From: Planctomycetota bacterium
GTDB lineage: Bacteria > Planctomycetota > UBA1135
DNA: 7,143 bases
Direction: 5' to 3'
Assembly (NCBI GenBank): GCA_027623585.1
Contig: JAQBVK010000126.1
Location: 1-7,143, forward strand
Shown here: positions 1 through 6,066 of the stretch, piece after piece
Layout of the letters: each line of letters starts with the position of its first letter
Position numbering within the stretch: position 1 is the first letter of the stretch
Position numbers and translations under genes: made by a program
Notes under the pieces: model-generated
What the model was told of the DNA's origin: nothing
Seen by the model: only the letters and a program-made list of their open reading frames with translations
Database searches by the model: none

Positions 1-1
1 G

Positions 2-514
2 GCGCACAAAGATTCGAGCGGCGGTGCCGGCGTGATCCGCGCCGGCGAAGTACAGCGCATGAGCGCGGGCACGGGAATCCGCCACAGTGAGTACAACGCC
101 TCATCCGAGGAAGAGACCCACTTGCTGCAGATCTGGCTGCTGCCGACGCAGCGCGGCATCGAGCCGGGTTACGAGGAGAAGCGCTACGACGAAACGGCAC
201 TGCGTAACCAGCTCAGGCTCATCGCTTCGCCCGACGGCCGTGACGGCGCGCTCACGATCCGCAGCGCCGCCGAAGTGCGCCTCGCGCGGCTCACGCCCGG
301 CGCCCGCGTCGAGCACGCACTCACCGATGGCCACCACGCATGGCTGCAGGTCGCGAGCGGCGAGCTCACTCTCGAAATCATCGGCAGCGAAGAAGACGGC
401 AATGACCGCGCGATGCTCAGCGTCGGCGACGGCGCCGCCATCTCCTCAGCGCATGCCCTCAGTCTCACCGCCGGATCCGCCGGCGCGACGGCGCTGCTCT
501 TCGATCTGGCGTGA
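2..514 (+). CDS. Pirin family protein (YhhW-like bicupin), 5'-truncated by window edge
   Basis: The reading frame is open from base 2 to a TGA at 512-514 and gives 170 residues; pirins of this type have about 230, so roughly the first 60 are outside the window. The visible part opens in the first cupin barrel with the family signature GEVQRMSAGTGIRHSEYN, whose His and Glu (H28 and E30 of the visible part) are two of the four metal ligands. The HPHxGxET-type ligands would lie upstream. The next block, LLQIWLLPTQRGIEPGYE, is typical of the bacterial YhhW branch. The C-terminal half is the degenerate second barrel and ends in the usual ALLFDL. Pirins bind Fe and some YhhW-type members cleave quercetin; the role here cannot be told. 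It points the opposite way to all other genes and overlaps the secreted-protein gene by 69 bases at the 3' ends. Family assignment is secure, substrate unknown. Confidence 0.93.
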   Translation, partial: AHKDSSGGAGVIRAGEVQRMSAGTGIRHSEYNASSEEETHLLQIWLLPTQRGIEPGYEEKRYDETALRNQLRLIASPDGRDGALTIRSAAEVRLARLTPGARVEHALTDGHHAWLQVASGELTLEIIGSEEDGNDRAMLSVGDGAAISSAHALSLTAGSAGATALLFDLA

Positions 515-1258
515 GAGCAGCACGGCAAGACTCGCGGAATAGCGGCCGAAGTCGCGCTCCGGCCAACGCTCCGCGATCAGCCGGAAGAGTTCGAGCGCTC
601 GCCCTTCCGTCCTCGGATCGTTGTGCCATACCCAAGCAGCGATGAAGAGCGCGTCGTCTTCACGGCCCTGGCAGTCCAGAGTTTCAGCGCGCTGCATGAG
701 TTGTTGCGCGTCGGGCTCAGCCTCCTCGAGGTCCACGCCCCACAGGGAATGCAATCTCTCACCACAGCCCTCTCCGGGAAGGAGAGAGAGGCGTTTCATG
801 AACCGGCGTCCGCCGGGATACGCGTCCAGCCAAATCTCCCACTCCTCTCGCGCAGCTTCGGGCGCATAGGCGTTCGGAGGCTTGAGGAGGTACAGGTAGA
901 ACGCTGATTCGCCGGGCAGCAGAGCCACGGTGCGCGAACGCGTTTCGGGCTGCCAAGGGCCGCAGCCCATGCCGTCCGTGCCGATTTCTCGGCCGCGAGT
1001 CTGAGAAGATCCCTGGATTCGCACTGCAGGCAGTTCCCCACCCAGAAGCGGATTCTGAACCTCGATGGGATGCGCGGAGCGATTGGTCAGCATCACCAAG
1101 GGGAGAAACCATTCCCCCGTGTGAACCTCGTCCGGATCGGCGAGCCAACTCAGCTCCAGGCCGGGGTCGGCAATCGCAGGAAGCGGCCAGCAGGGCCCGA
1201 TCAGGCCCGAAGCGATCAGGAGCAAGCCGGAGAAGGACCGGTGAGCCGTGTCGAGCAT
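446..1258 (-). CDS. Secreted/periplasmic protein of unknown family
   Basis: 270 residues from an ATG at 1258-1256. The open frame continues upstream into the neighbouring gene, but that part is an Arg-rich shadow, and the ATG is directly followed by a convincing signal peptide. Residues 1-9 form an n-region, 10-22 a hydrophobic core (GLLLIASGLIG), and PLPAIA|DP around residue 30 is a good signal peptidase I site. The mature part starts with a segment that alternates like a beta-sandwich (about 32-165: LSWLADPDEVHTGEWF, VMLTNRSAHPIEV, ALLPGESAFYLYLL). It then turns helical (about 178-260), with a pattern resembling one or two TPR-like helix pairs (LMQRAETLDCQGREDDALF). The mature chain has three Cys (99, 165, 196). 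No catalytic motif is recognised. It may be the last gene of the leftward operon, 92 bases after the fusion gene. No clear Shine-Dalgarno is seen. Its last 22 residues are encoded antisense to the pirin 3' end. Confidence 0.75.
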   Translation of the reverse strand: MLDTAHRSFSGLLLIASGLIGPCWPLPAIADPGLELSWLADPDEVHTGEWFLPLVMLTNRSAHPIEVQNPLLGGELPAVRIQGSSQTRGREIGTDGMGCGPWQPETRSRTVALLPGESAFYLYLLKPPNAYAPEAAREEWEIWLDAYPGGRRFMKRLSLLPGEGCGERLHSLWGVDLEEAEPDAQQLMQRAETLDCQGREDDALFIAAWVWHNDPRTEGRALELFRLIAERWPERDFGRYSASLAVLLSRQIEEQRRRAGGSGGETEGMR

Positions 1259-1270
1259 CACAGATTGTGA
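1258..1270. promoter_or_regulatory. Short perfect inverted repeat at the start codon of the secreted-protein gene
   Basis: TCACA-GAT-TGTGA, with 5-base arms and a 3-base centre, touches the ATG (1258-1256) of the secreted-protein gene. It could be a small operator or chance. The half-sites resemble CRP half-sites but in the wrong order and spacing, so a CRP site is not claimed. Confidence 0.2.
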
Positions 1271-1291
1271 CGAAATGCCGACGGCTTTCTT

Positions 1292-1310
1292 TCGAGGAAC
1301 GATCCCTCGA
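1292..1310. other. Hairpin-forming inverted repeat between fusion gene and secreted-protein gene
   Basis: TCGAGG-AACGATC-CCTCGA gives a 6-base perfect stem. It lies in the 92-base gap (1259-1350) after the fusion gene. Read on the minus strand, the stem can extend to 8 pairs with one G-U and a 3-base loop, but it is followed by AAAGAAAG rather than a U-run, so it is not a standard intrinsic terminator. It might be an mRNA-stabilising or attenuating hairpin. The rest of the gap holds no promoter that I can defend. Confidence 0.35.
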
Positions 1311-1350
1311 GTTCGACGGCGCCATCGAGTCGAGCGGAGTGAGCGTGGAA

Positions 1351-3960
1351 TCAAGCGCGCCGATGGATGCTCAGACCGGCGCGAATCTCCGACCAAGTGG
1401 AAGGGCGCGCGCCGGCGGCGGCGTTGGCCGCCCCGATCGCATAGGCGAGCCGCCAGTACGCGATCAGCGTGCGCCACGCCACCCACAGCGAAGCCTCCGG
1501 ATCGTAGACGTGCGCGGGTTCGCTCGTCAGCCCATTCAGTTCCAGAACGCGCAGGTTGCGCCCGGCGCGCAAGTCCGCGTCCGACGGCACGCGCAAATCG
1601 TAACGTCCGAAATGAAAGCCTTCGTAGCGGCTCGAGATGGCTTCGATCGCGGCTTCGAGCTCCGGCGTGAGCAAATCGTTGGCGTCGAGGAAGGTCGCGC
1701 CGCGCGCGTGGGTGCCGAGCGGCGAGAGCACGACGCACTCTCCCGCCGCGGGAATTTCCTCGAGACGGGCCGCATTGAGTTCGAGGAAATAGTTCCCCAT
1801 GTTGAGATGCCGCGGGTGCATGAGGATCAGCCGCTCCAGCGTGGACTTGCCGTCGCCGACGACCTCCGGCAACTCCTTCCGCGCCACCGAGAGCACGCGT
1901 CCGCGTGTTTCTCCCGGCCGCCGCGCCCAGAACACGCCGAACTCCTCGCCGGCGACGTACTCCTGCGCGATCAAGCGTCCCGGATGCGCTTCCAGCGCGG
2001 CGAGCGCCGCCGCTTCGTCGCGCGCAATCACCACGCCGCGTCCGCGCTCGCCAACGTCGGGTTTCAGCACCAGCGGCCAGCCGGGCAGTGCCGCACGCGC
2101 GCGCGCAAACCGCTCCGGTGCCGCGCCCGGCTCGAGCAGCAAATGCCGCGCAACGTCGGCCGAACCCGCGCTGCCCGCCAAGGCATCAAGAATCTCCGAC
2201 TTCGATTCCCCCACCAGTCCGCCGCTGAACATGCATGGATTCACCGCCGTCACCAAACGCAGGCTGCGGTGGCGCAAGGCGGGCATCAGCACGCCGAACA
2301 AGGCGACCGGCGGATAGAAGAACCAGCGCGGCCAATACTCCCAACGCCGCTTGCGGCGCCACGCGCCGAGCAGAAGTCGACGCCCGCGCCAGGTCAGCAG
2401 CGGGACTCCGACGCGGACGGCGATGAACAGCGCGAGAATCAGACCGACCGCGGCCCACGGCGCCCACTTGCCGAAATCATTCACCATGTCGCTGGCTTCA
2501 CGCCCCGCCGCGGCCGCGATGCCGACCAACACCGGCGTCCACGCCAAGCCGGCAAGCACGAAGAAGCTGGCAAAGCGCACGGCGCCCACCTTGAGCATTC
2601 CGGCCGCGAAGTAGGTCGGCAGACGCAAGCCGGGCATGAAGCGCGACAGGAAGATCAGCGCGAGCCCACGACGGCGGAAATCGTTGCGCGCGCGCGCCAC
2701 TCCACCCGGCGTGAGGATCCAGCGCAAAGGCGCGCGATCGAGCGCGCGCGCGCCGACCATGCGCCCGGCTAAGTAGAGCAGCATGTCGCCGATGAAGATG
2801 CCTGCAAAGCAGGCGGCCACGGCGGGAATGAATTCGATCCGGCCCTGGGACACCAAAACGCCCGCGCCGATGCAAGTGAGGTCCTCGCTCACCAGCGTCG
2901 CAGCCGCGAGCAACAGAATCGCGAGCGCCAGAGCGAAACCGGTGAAGGGAGGGATCTCGGCCGGGTCGAAGGGATCGTGGGCTCGCGTCTGCCAGTCCAT
3001 GGGCACGTCCGCGCGCTGCAAGGCAATGCCGACTTCTGCCGCGTCGAACAGCGCGCTCAACGCCGCCGCGCACTCCTCGCTCTGCAGCCACGGCAAGAAG
3101 TGACTCGCTTCGGGCAGCATGCGCAGCTCGGCCTGCGGCATCAGCCGCGAATGCTCGCGCGCGGCGGCCGGCGGCACCAGAAAATCCTTCGCGCCGTGCA
3201 GGATCAGCGTCGGTCCGTCCCAGCCGAGCATCGCCGCGCGTAGCGGTCGCTGATCGGTGTCGCTGAAGTTGCGCGCGTACTCGACGCCGAAGAAGGCGCC
3301 GTCCATCGCTCCGAAGTGCGGCAGCAGCCCGCGCGCGAAGCGCAGCGCCCCGAGTTGGCCCAGATGCACGAGATGGTTCATCTCGTAACCTCCGAACAAC
3401 TCCAGTTCCTGCGCCCCAATGCTCGACATCAGCGCCAAGGACGCGACCCGCTCGGGCGCGCGCTGCGCCAACTCCAGCGCCACGCCGCCGCCCATCGAGA
3501 AACCGACGAGGTGCGCGCGTGCGACGCCGAGTTCGTCAAGCAACTGCAGCGCGTAGTCCGCGTGGGCGCGCAGGGAATAGGACGGCAGATCCCCGGCGAA
3601 GGGACCGGCGAGGCGCGAGAGTCCGAAGCCGGGCAAATCCGGCGCGATCGTCACGCGGCCGCCAAGCAAGGGCGCGATCGAGTGAAAGTCCACGTGGCTG
3701 CCTGGACTGCCGTGGAGCAACAACACCGGCACGCCGTCGTCCACGCTCTGCGCCGCGCGCAATTCATAGACGAGCGGCGTCTTGCGCTCCGCGCGTCGCA
3801 CTTCCGCATCCTGCTCCGAAACCGCGAGCGCGTCGAAACAGCGGAGGCCCGCCGCCTCAGCAGCCTCATGCACCGGCTCCAATCCGCGATCGGAGCGCAG
3901 CGTCCATACGCCATAAGAAAGCGCCAGCAGTCCGGACCAAATCAGCAGGAAGCGCCGCAC
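1351..3960 (-). CDS. Three-domain fusion: alpha/beta hydrolase - DedA/VTT membrane domain - ATP-grasp ligase
   Basis: 869 residues from a GTG at 3960-3958 to TGA at 1353-1351. Residues 3-20 are a hydrophobic anchor after MRR. Residues about 62-310 are an alpha/beta hydrolase: oxyanion strand LLLHGSPGS (80-88), nucleophile elbow GFSMG with Ser155, acid Asp259 in HGAKDFLVPP and His287 in EASHFLPW, so the triad is complete. Residues about 340-520 are a DedA/VTT (SNARE-associated) domain: GDMLLYLAGR (391-400) and the hallmark FLSRFMPGLRLPTYFAAG (437-454), with several membrane segments. After a strongly basic loop (525-545), residues about 545-845 are an ATP-grasp domain: GGLVGESKSEIL (580-591), Lys633 in VLKPDVGERGRGV, QEYV (666-669), VVGDGKST (700-707), Asp788 in FGRYDLRV, and ELN with Glu807/Asn809. 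The gene begins 21 bases after the NRDE gene, without a clear Shine-Dalgarno. DedA proteins include lipid scramblases and ATP-grasp enzymes join carboxylates to amines. The substrate here is unknown; a lipid is inferred from the operon. Confidence 0.92.
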   Translation of the reverse strand: MRRFLLIWSGLLALSYGVWTLRSDRGLEPVHEAAEAAGLRCFDALAVSEQDAEVRRAERKTPLVYELRAAQSVDDGVPVLLLHGSPGSHVDFHSIAPLLGGRVTIAPDLPGFGLSRLAGPFAGDLPSYSLRAHADYALQLLDELGVARAHLVGFSMGGGVALELAQRAPERVASLALMSSIGAQELELFGGYEMNHLVHLGQLGALRFARGLLPHFGAMDGAFFGVEYARNFSDTDQRPLRAAMLGWDGPTLILHGAKDFLVPPAAAREHSRLMPQAELRMLPEASHFLPWLQSEECAAALSALFDAAEVGIALQRADVPMDWQTRAHDPFDPAEIPPFTGFALALAILLLAAATLVSEDLTCIGAGVLVSQGRIEFIPAVAACFAGIFIGDMLLYLAGRMVGARALDRAPLRWILTPGGVARARNDFRRRGLALIFLSRFMPGLRLPTYFAAGMLKVGAVRFASFFVLAGLAWTPVLVGIAAAAGREASDMVNDFGKWAPWAAVGLILALFIAVRVGVPLLTWRGRRLLLGAWRRKRRWEYWPRWFFYPPVALFGVLMPALRHRSLRLVTAVNPCMFSGGLVGESKSEILDALAGSAGSADVARHLLLEPGAAPERFARARAALPGWPLVLKPDVGERGRGVVIARDEAAALAALEAHPGRLIAQEYVAGEEFGVFWARRPGETRGRVLSVARKELPEVVGDGKSTLERLILMHPRHLNMGNYFLELNAARLEEIPAAGECVVLSPLGTHARGATFLDANDLLTPELEAAIEAISSRYEGFHFGRYDLRVPSDADLRAGRNLRVLELNGLTSEPAHVYDPEASLWVAWRTLIAYWRLAYAIGAANAAAGARPSTWSEIRAGLSIHRRA

Positions 3961-3968
3961 CAGGGCTG

Positions 3969-3980
3969 CCCGCGCGCGGG
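3969..3980. repeat. GC palindrome in the NRDE-fusion intergenic gap
   Basis: CCCGCGCGCGGG is a perfect 12-base palindrome filling most of the 21-base gap between the NRDE stop and the fusion GTG. In GC-rich DNA this can be chance. As RNA it could form only a very tight stem, and it occupies the place where a ribosome binding site would be expected. Confidence 0.3.
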
Positions 3981-3981
3981 A

Positions 3982-4731
3982 TTAGGAGCAGGTCGGCACG
4001 GGGTCGCGCCGCGGGAGCTCCAGCACTTGCGCTTGCGCGCCACTGCACGGCGTGCCCGGCTGCCATTGGAGCGTGACGCCGCCGACGCCGACGCGCACGC
4101 GCGTGAACGATCGCGTGTCCGCGTCCGGCCGATGCATGCACACCGAGAACGGACCGGGACCGCCCGCATGACTGCGGTGGAAGGCGAGCAGCGCTTCTTC
4201 GTCCGGCGGCGTGCCGTACTCCTTGATGAGGTCGGCGTAGACTCCGCGGCGGTGAACGCGCGCAAGCGTCTGGTCGAAGGAGGACGAAGCCAGCGGCATC
4301 ATGGCGTCGGGATCATCGGTTTCTTCGACGTGCCAACCCGTCCACTCGAAGAGCCGCGCGCGCCCCGCCGGATCCGCGGCAAAGAGTGAGAAGGGTTTGT
4401 AGCGCTGAAGATCCGTCTCCGCGAGCCGCTCTCCGACCTCGGCGCGATGCAGCGCAGTGAGCAGATCCATCACGAGCAGACCACGGCTGCGGAAGGCTTC
4501 GCGGGGGGGGCCCGCGTTGGGCACATAGCGGTTCAGCAGCGCGACGGCGAGACCGCGATCGTTGACGCCGATCCAGGAGCCATCGTCCTTGCTGTCACGC
4601 GGCGCCAGAAATCGCACGCCGTCGCGCTCGTAAATTTCGGGCGGACGCTCCACCTCACGAGTCTTCAATTCATCGCGATTGAAAAAGACTTCGAAGCCGT
4701 CGGCGCGGCGCAGCCAGGTCAGCGTGCACAT
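3982..4731 (-). CDS. NRDE family protein (TANGO2-like)
   Basis: 249 residues, a normal length for the family. It starts MCTLTW, with the conserved Cys2 just after Met, and carries the family-naming NRDE at 18-21 (FFNRDE), then APRD (43-46), GSWIGVNDRGLAVALLNRY (51-69), SRGLLVMDLL (82-91) and a late CMHRPDADTRSFT strand region (198-210). The ATG at 4731-4729 is chosen because MCT is the invariant family start and a GGAG lies 8 bases upstream. The start lies inside the end of the DinB-like gene (13-base overlap), implying translational coupling. Eukaryotic TANGO2 has been linked to haem trafficking and to lipid/acyl-CoA homeostasis; the bacterial biochemical role is unsettled. No signal peptide, so probably cytoplasmic. 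A run of eight G (4503-4510, + strand) lies inside the gene but the frame stays intact through it. Family call is firm; function is not. Confidence 0.92.
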   Translation of the reverse strand: MCTLTWLRRADGFEVFFNRDELKTREVERPPEIYERDGVRFLAPRDSKDDGSWIGVNDRGLAVALLNRYVPNAGPPREAFRSRGLLVMDLLTALHRAEVGERLAETDLQRYKPFSLFAADPAGRARLFEWTGWHVEETDDPDAMMPLASSSFDQTLARVHRRGVYADLIKEYGTPPDEEALLAFHRSHAGGPGPFSVCMHRPDADTRSFTRVRVGVGGVTLQWQPGTPCSGAQAQVLELPRRDPVPTCS

Positions 4732-5282
4732 GCTTGCGACTCCGTGGCGGATTCATTCCTTCCGCTTTGCTCGGCCAGCCATCGCACCGTGGACGGCGCC
4801 ATGCCGAAGTCGGGCGGCACGGTGCGGCCGCGCAAGCGCAGACCGGCAGCGATCAACGCGAAGTGATGCAGGCCGTGATTGAGAAGGAATTGAAGTTCGC
4901 GCTCGACGGTGCTCTCCGCAAGCACGGGCTCGGCTTCCATGCCGAGCGGCGTGTCGCCATGGACGCGCAAGCGCTCCGGAAGTTCGGCGCCGGCGAGCTC
5001 ATCGAGTTGAGCGCGCGCGAATTGCAGCGCGGCGAGACCGGCGATCGGATCGGCTTCGATGCTTTCGTCCCGCACGCGCGTCTCGTAATCCACCACGCCA
5101 GATGCGAGTCCCCGCAAGAAGCAGCCGACCATGTCGAGCACGTGGCGCAGATGTGCGCCAGGGCTCGCCAATTGAGCGGCTGGGACCCCGGCGCGATAGT
5201 CCTCGGCATCGAGCGCCGTGACCAGCGTCTCGGCTTGGTCGAGCAGGCGGCGATGCGCGTCGATCAGGAAGCGGCGGGGCAC
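4719..5282 (-). CDS. DinB-like four-helix-bundle metal protein
   Basis: 187 residues from a GTG at 5282-5280. Upstream frame is a shadow of the acyltransferase gene, and homologous character begins right after this GTG (FLIDAHRRLLDQAETLV). The helices carry the expected metal-site histidines: H44/H47 in SPGAHLRHVLD (40-50), and H136 plus H140 in NHGLHHFALIAAG (135-147), matching the one-His plus HxxxH layout of the DinB/YfiT superfamily. The middle VVDYETRVRD (63-72) is typical of a DinB subgroup. Members include thiol-dependent S-transferases (bacillithiol, mycothiol) and many proteins of unknown role; nothing here fixes a substrate. The gene overlaps the 3' end of the acyltransferase by 19 bases and the start of the NRDE gene by 13 bases, so it is a coupled internal operon gene. 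No separate ribosome binding site is clear. The C-terminal tail after about residue 170 is polar and probably disordered. Confidence 0.82.
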   Translation of the reverse strand: MPRRFLIDAHRRLLDQAETLVTALDAEDYRAGVPAAQLASPGAHLRHVLDMVGCFLRGLASGVVDYETRVRDESIEADPIAGLAALQFARAQLDELAGAELPERLRVHGDTPLGMEAEPVLAESTVERELQFLLNHGLHHFALIAAGLRLRGRTVPPDFGMAPSTVRWLAEQSGRNESATESQACAR

Positions 5283-6040
5283 GGCGCGGTTGGCTCGAAG
5301 ATGCGCAGGAGCGCCGCGTGGGCGTCGCGTGCGAGGACTTTGCGATCCGCGCCCGTCACCGGCTGCTCGCCGAAGTGGACGCGGGCACAGAAACGCGGAA
5401 GCATCAAGAGATTCCAGAAGTGCCCAGAAAATTCCATGTCGCCCCACCAGGCAAGGTGCTGGTGAGCCGGCCGGACCGGGTCGTCCGTATCGTATGAAAT
5501 CGCTGCGAGGGAGACACTCCCCGAGGTTGCGGCGGCGGCTTCGAACAGGCTGCTGAGGAAAGGCAAGACCGTCTCGCCGGGCGAGGAAGTGCCTTCGGGA
5601 AACACGACGATGCCTTCGCCGAGCGCGAGGCGTGCGCGTACGGCGTCGATGACGGGGATGACGTCGCCGCGACGCGCGCGGTCCACGTAGAGCGTGCCCG
5701 CCGCGCGCGTCAGCGGACCGAGCAGCGGCCAGCGCGCGACTTCCGATTTGGCGAGGAAAGAGCAGCGCGTCTGACTCCACAGCACGAGCACGTCCAAATA
5801 GGAGAGGTGGTTGGAGACGAGGAAGAAGGGGCGCGGCGGCGGAGCGCCCATGCGCTCGACGCGCGCACCCATCAGCGCGAGCACGACGCGTGCCCACGCG
5901 CGCATCTGGCGTTCGCGAAGTCGGACCGCTGCCCGTGCGCCGAAGAGGCGTGCCGGAATGCGCAGCAGCCAACAGATCGCGAGCAGCAGAATGCTCAGCG
6001 CGATTGCAATCAGCCGGAAGGCAGCGCGAAGGGAAGCCAC
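5264..6040 (-). CDS. PlsC-type lysophospholipid acyltransferase (OlsA-like candidate)
   Basis: 258 residues from a GTG at 6040-6038. One hydrophobic N-terminal segment (about 8-27, LIAIALSILLLAICWLL) anchors it to the inner membrane. The acyltransferase motifs are complete and in order: NHLSYLD with the catalytic H78-x4-D83, GTLYVDR (115-121) and FPEGTSS (147-153), which binds the glycerophosphate or equivalent acceptor. The family moves an acyl chain from acyl-ACP or acyl-CoA to a lyso-lipid hydroxyl. It directly follows the OlsB-like gene (26-base gap). In ornithine-lipid synthesis OlsB makes the amide and a PlsC homologue, OlsA, adds the ester-linked chain; this neighbour pair fits that logic, but general PlsC activity is also possible. 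The start is uncertain: a strong GGGAGG at 6066-6061 is 20 bases from the GTG but only 8 from an in-frame ATT at 6052-6050. Confidence 0.9.
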   Translation of the reverse strand: MASLRAAFRLIAIALSILLLAICWLLRIPARLFGARAAVRLRERQMRAWARVVLALMGARVERMGAPPPRPFFLVSNHLSYLDVLVLWSQTRCSFLAKSEVARWPLLGPLTRAAGTLYVDRARRGDVIPVIDAVRARLALGEGIVVFPEGTSSPGETVLPFLSSLFEAAAATSGSVSLAAISYDTDDPVRPAHQHLAWWGDMEFSGHFWNLLMLPRFCARVHFGEQPVTGADRKVLARDAHAALLRIFEPTAPCPAAS

Positions 6041-6060
6041 GCGCTGGAGAATACGCGGGC

Positions 6061-6066
6061 CCTCCC
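6061..6066 (-). promoter_or_regulatory. Shine-Dalgarno-like site upstream of the PlsC-type gene
   Basis: GGGAGG on the minus strand directly follows the TAG of the OlsB-like gene (6069-6067). It is the only strong purine-rich ribosome site in the gap. It sits 20 bases before the GTG start but at ideal distance (8 bases) from an in-frame ATT codon, so the exact start of the acyltransferase is open. Confidence 0.4.

Noticed and set aside
1258..1270. CRP-type binding site
   Set aside because: The half-sites are in the order TCACA then TGTGA with 3 bases between, whereas CRP needs TGTGA-N6-TCACA.
1292..1310. Intrinsic terminator after the fusion gene
   Set aside because: The stem has no U-run after it in either direction.
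1259..1738. Upstream extension of the secreted-protein reading frame
   Set aside because: The extra 160 residues are Arg-rich and overlap the ATP-grasp coding region in another frame. The signal peptide at the internal ATG defines the true start.
1267..2772. A 501-codon open frame on the + strand
   Set aside because: It lies antisense to the fusion gene, whose domains are clear. The translation is rich in Arg, Gln, His and Ala with no motif, as expected for an antisense shadow in GC-rich DNA.
3316..4389. A 357-codon open frame on the + strand
   Set aside because: It is antisense to both the fusion and NRDE genes and crosses their boundary. The composition is Arg/Gln/His-rich with no family signal.
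4734..5465. A 243-codon open frame on the + strand
   Set aside because: It is antisense to the DinB-like and PlsC-type genes, both supported by conserved histidines and motifs. No domain is seen in the shadow.
5283..5972. Upstream extension of the DinB-like reading frame
   Set aside because: It is an Arg/Ala-rich shadow of the acyltransferase gene. The family similarity starts only after the GTG at 5282.
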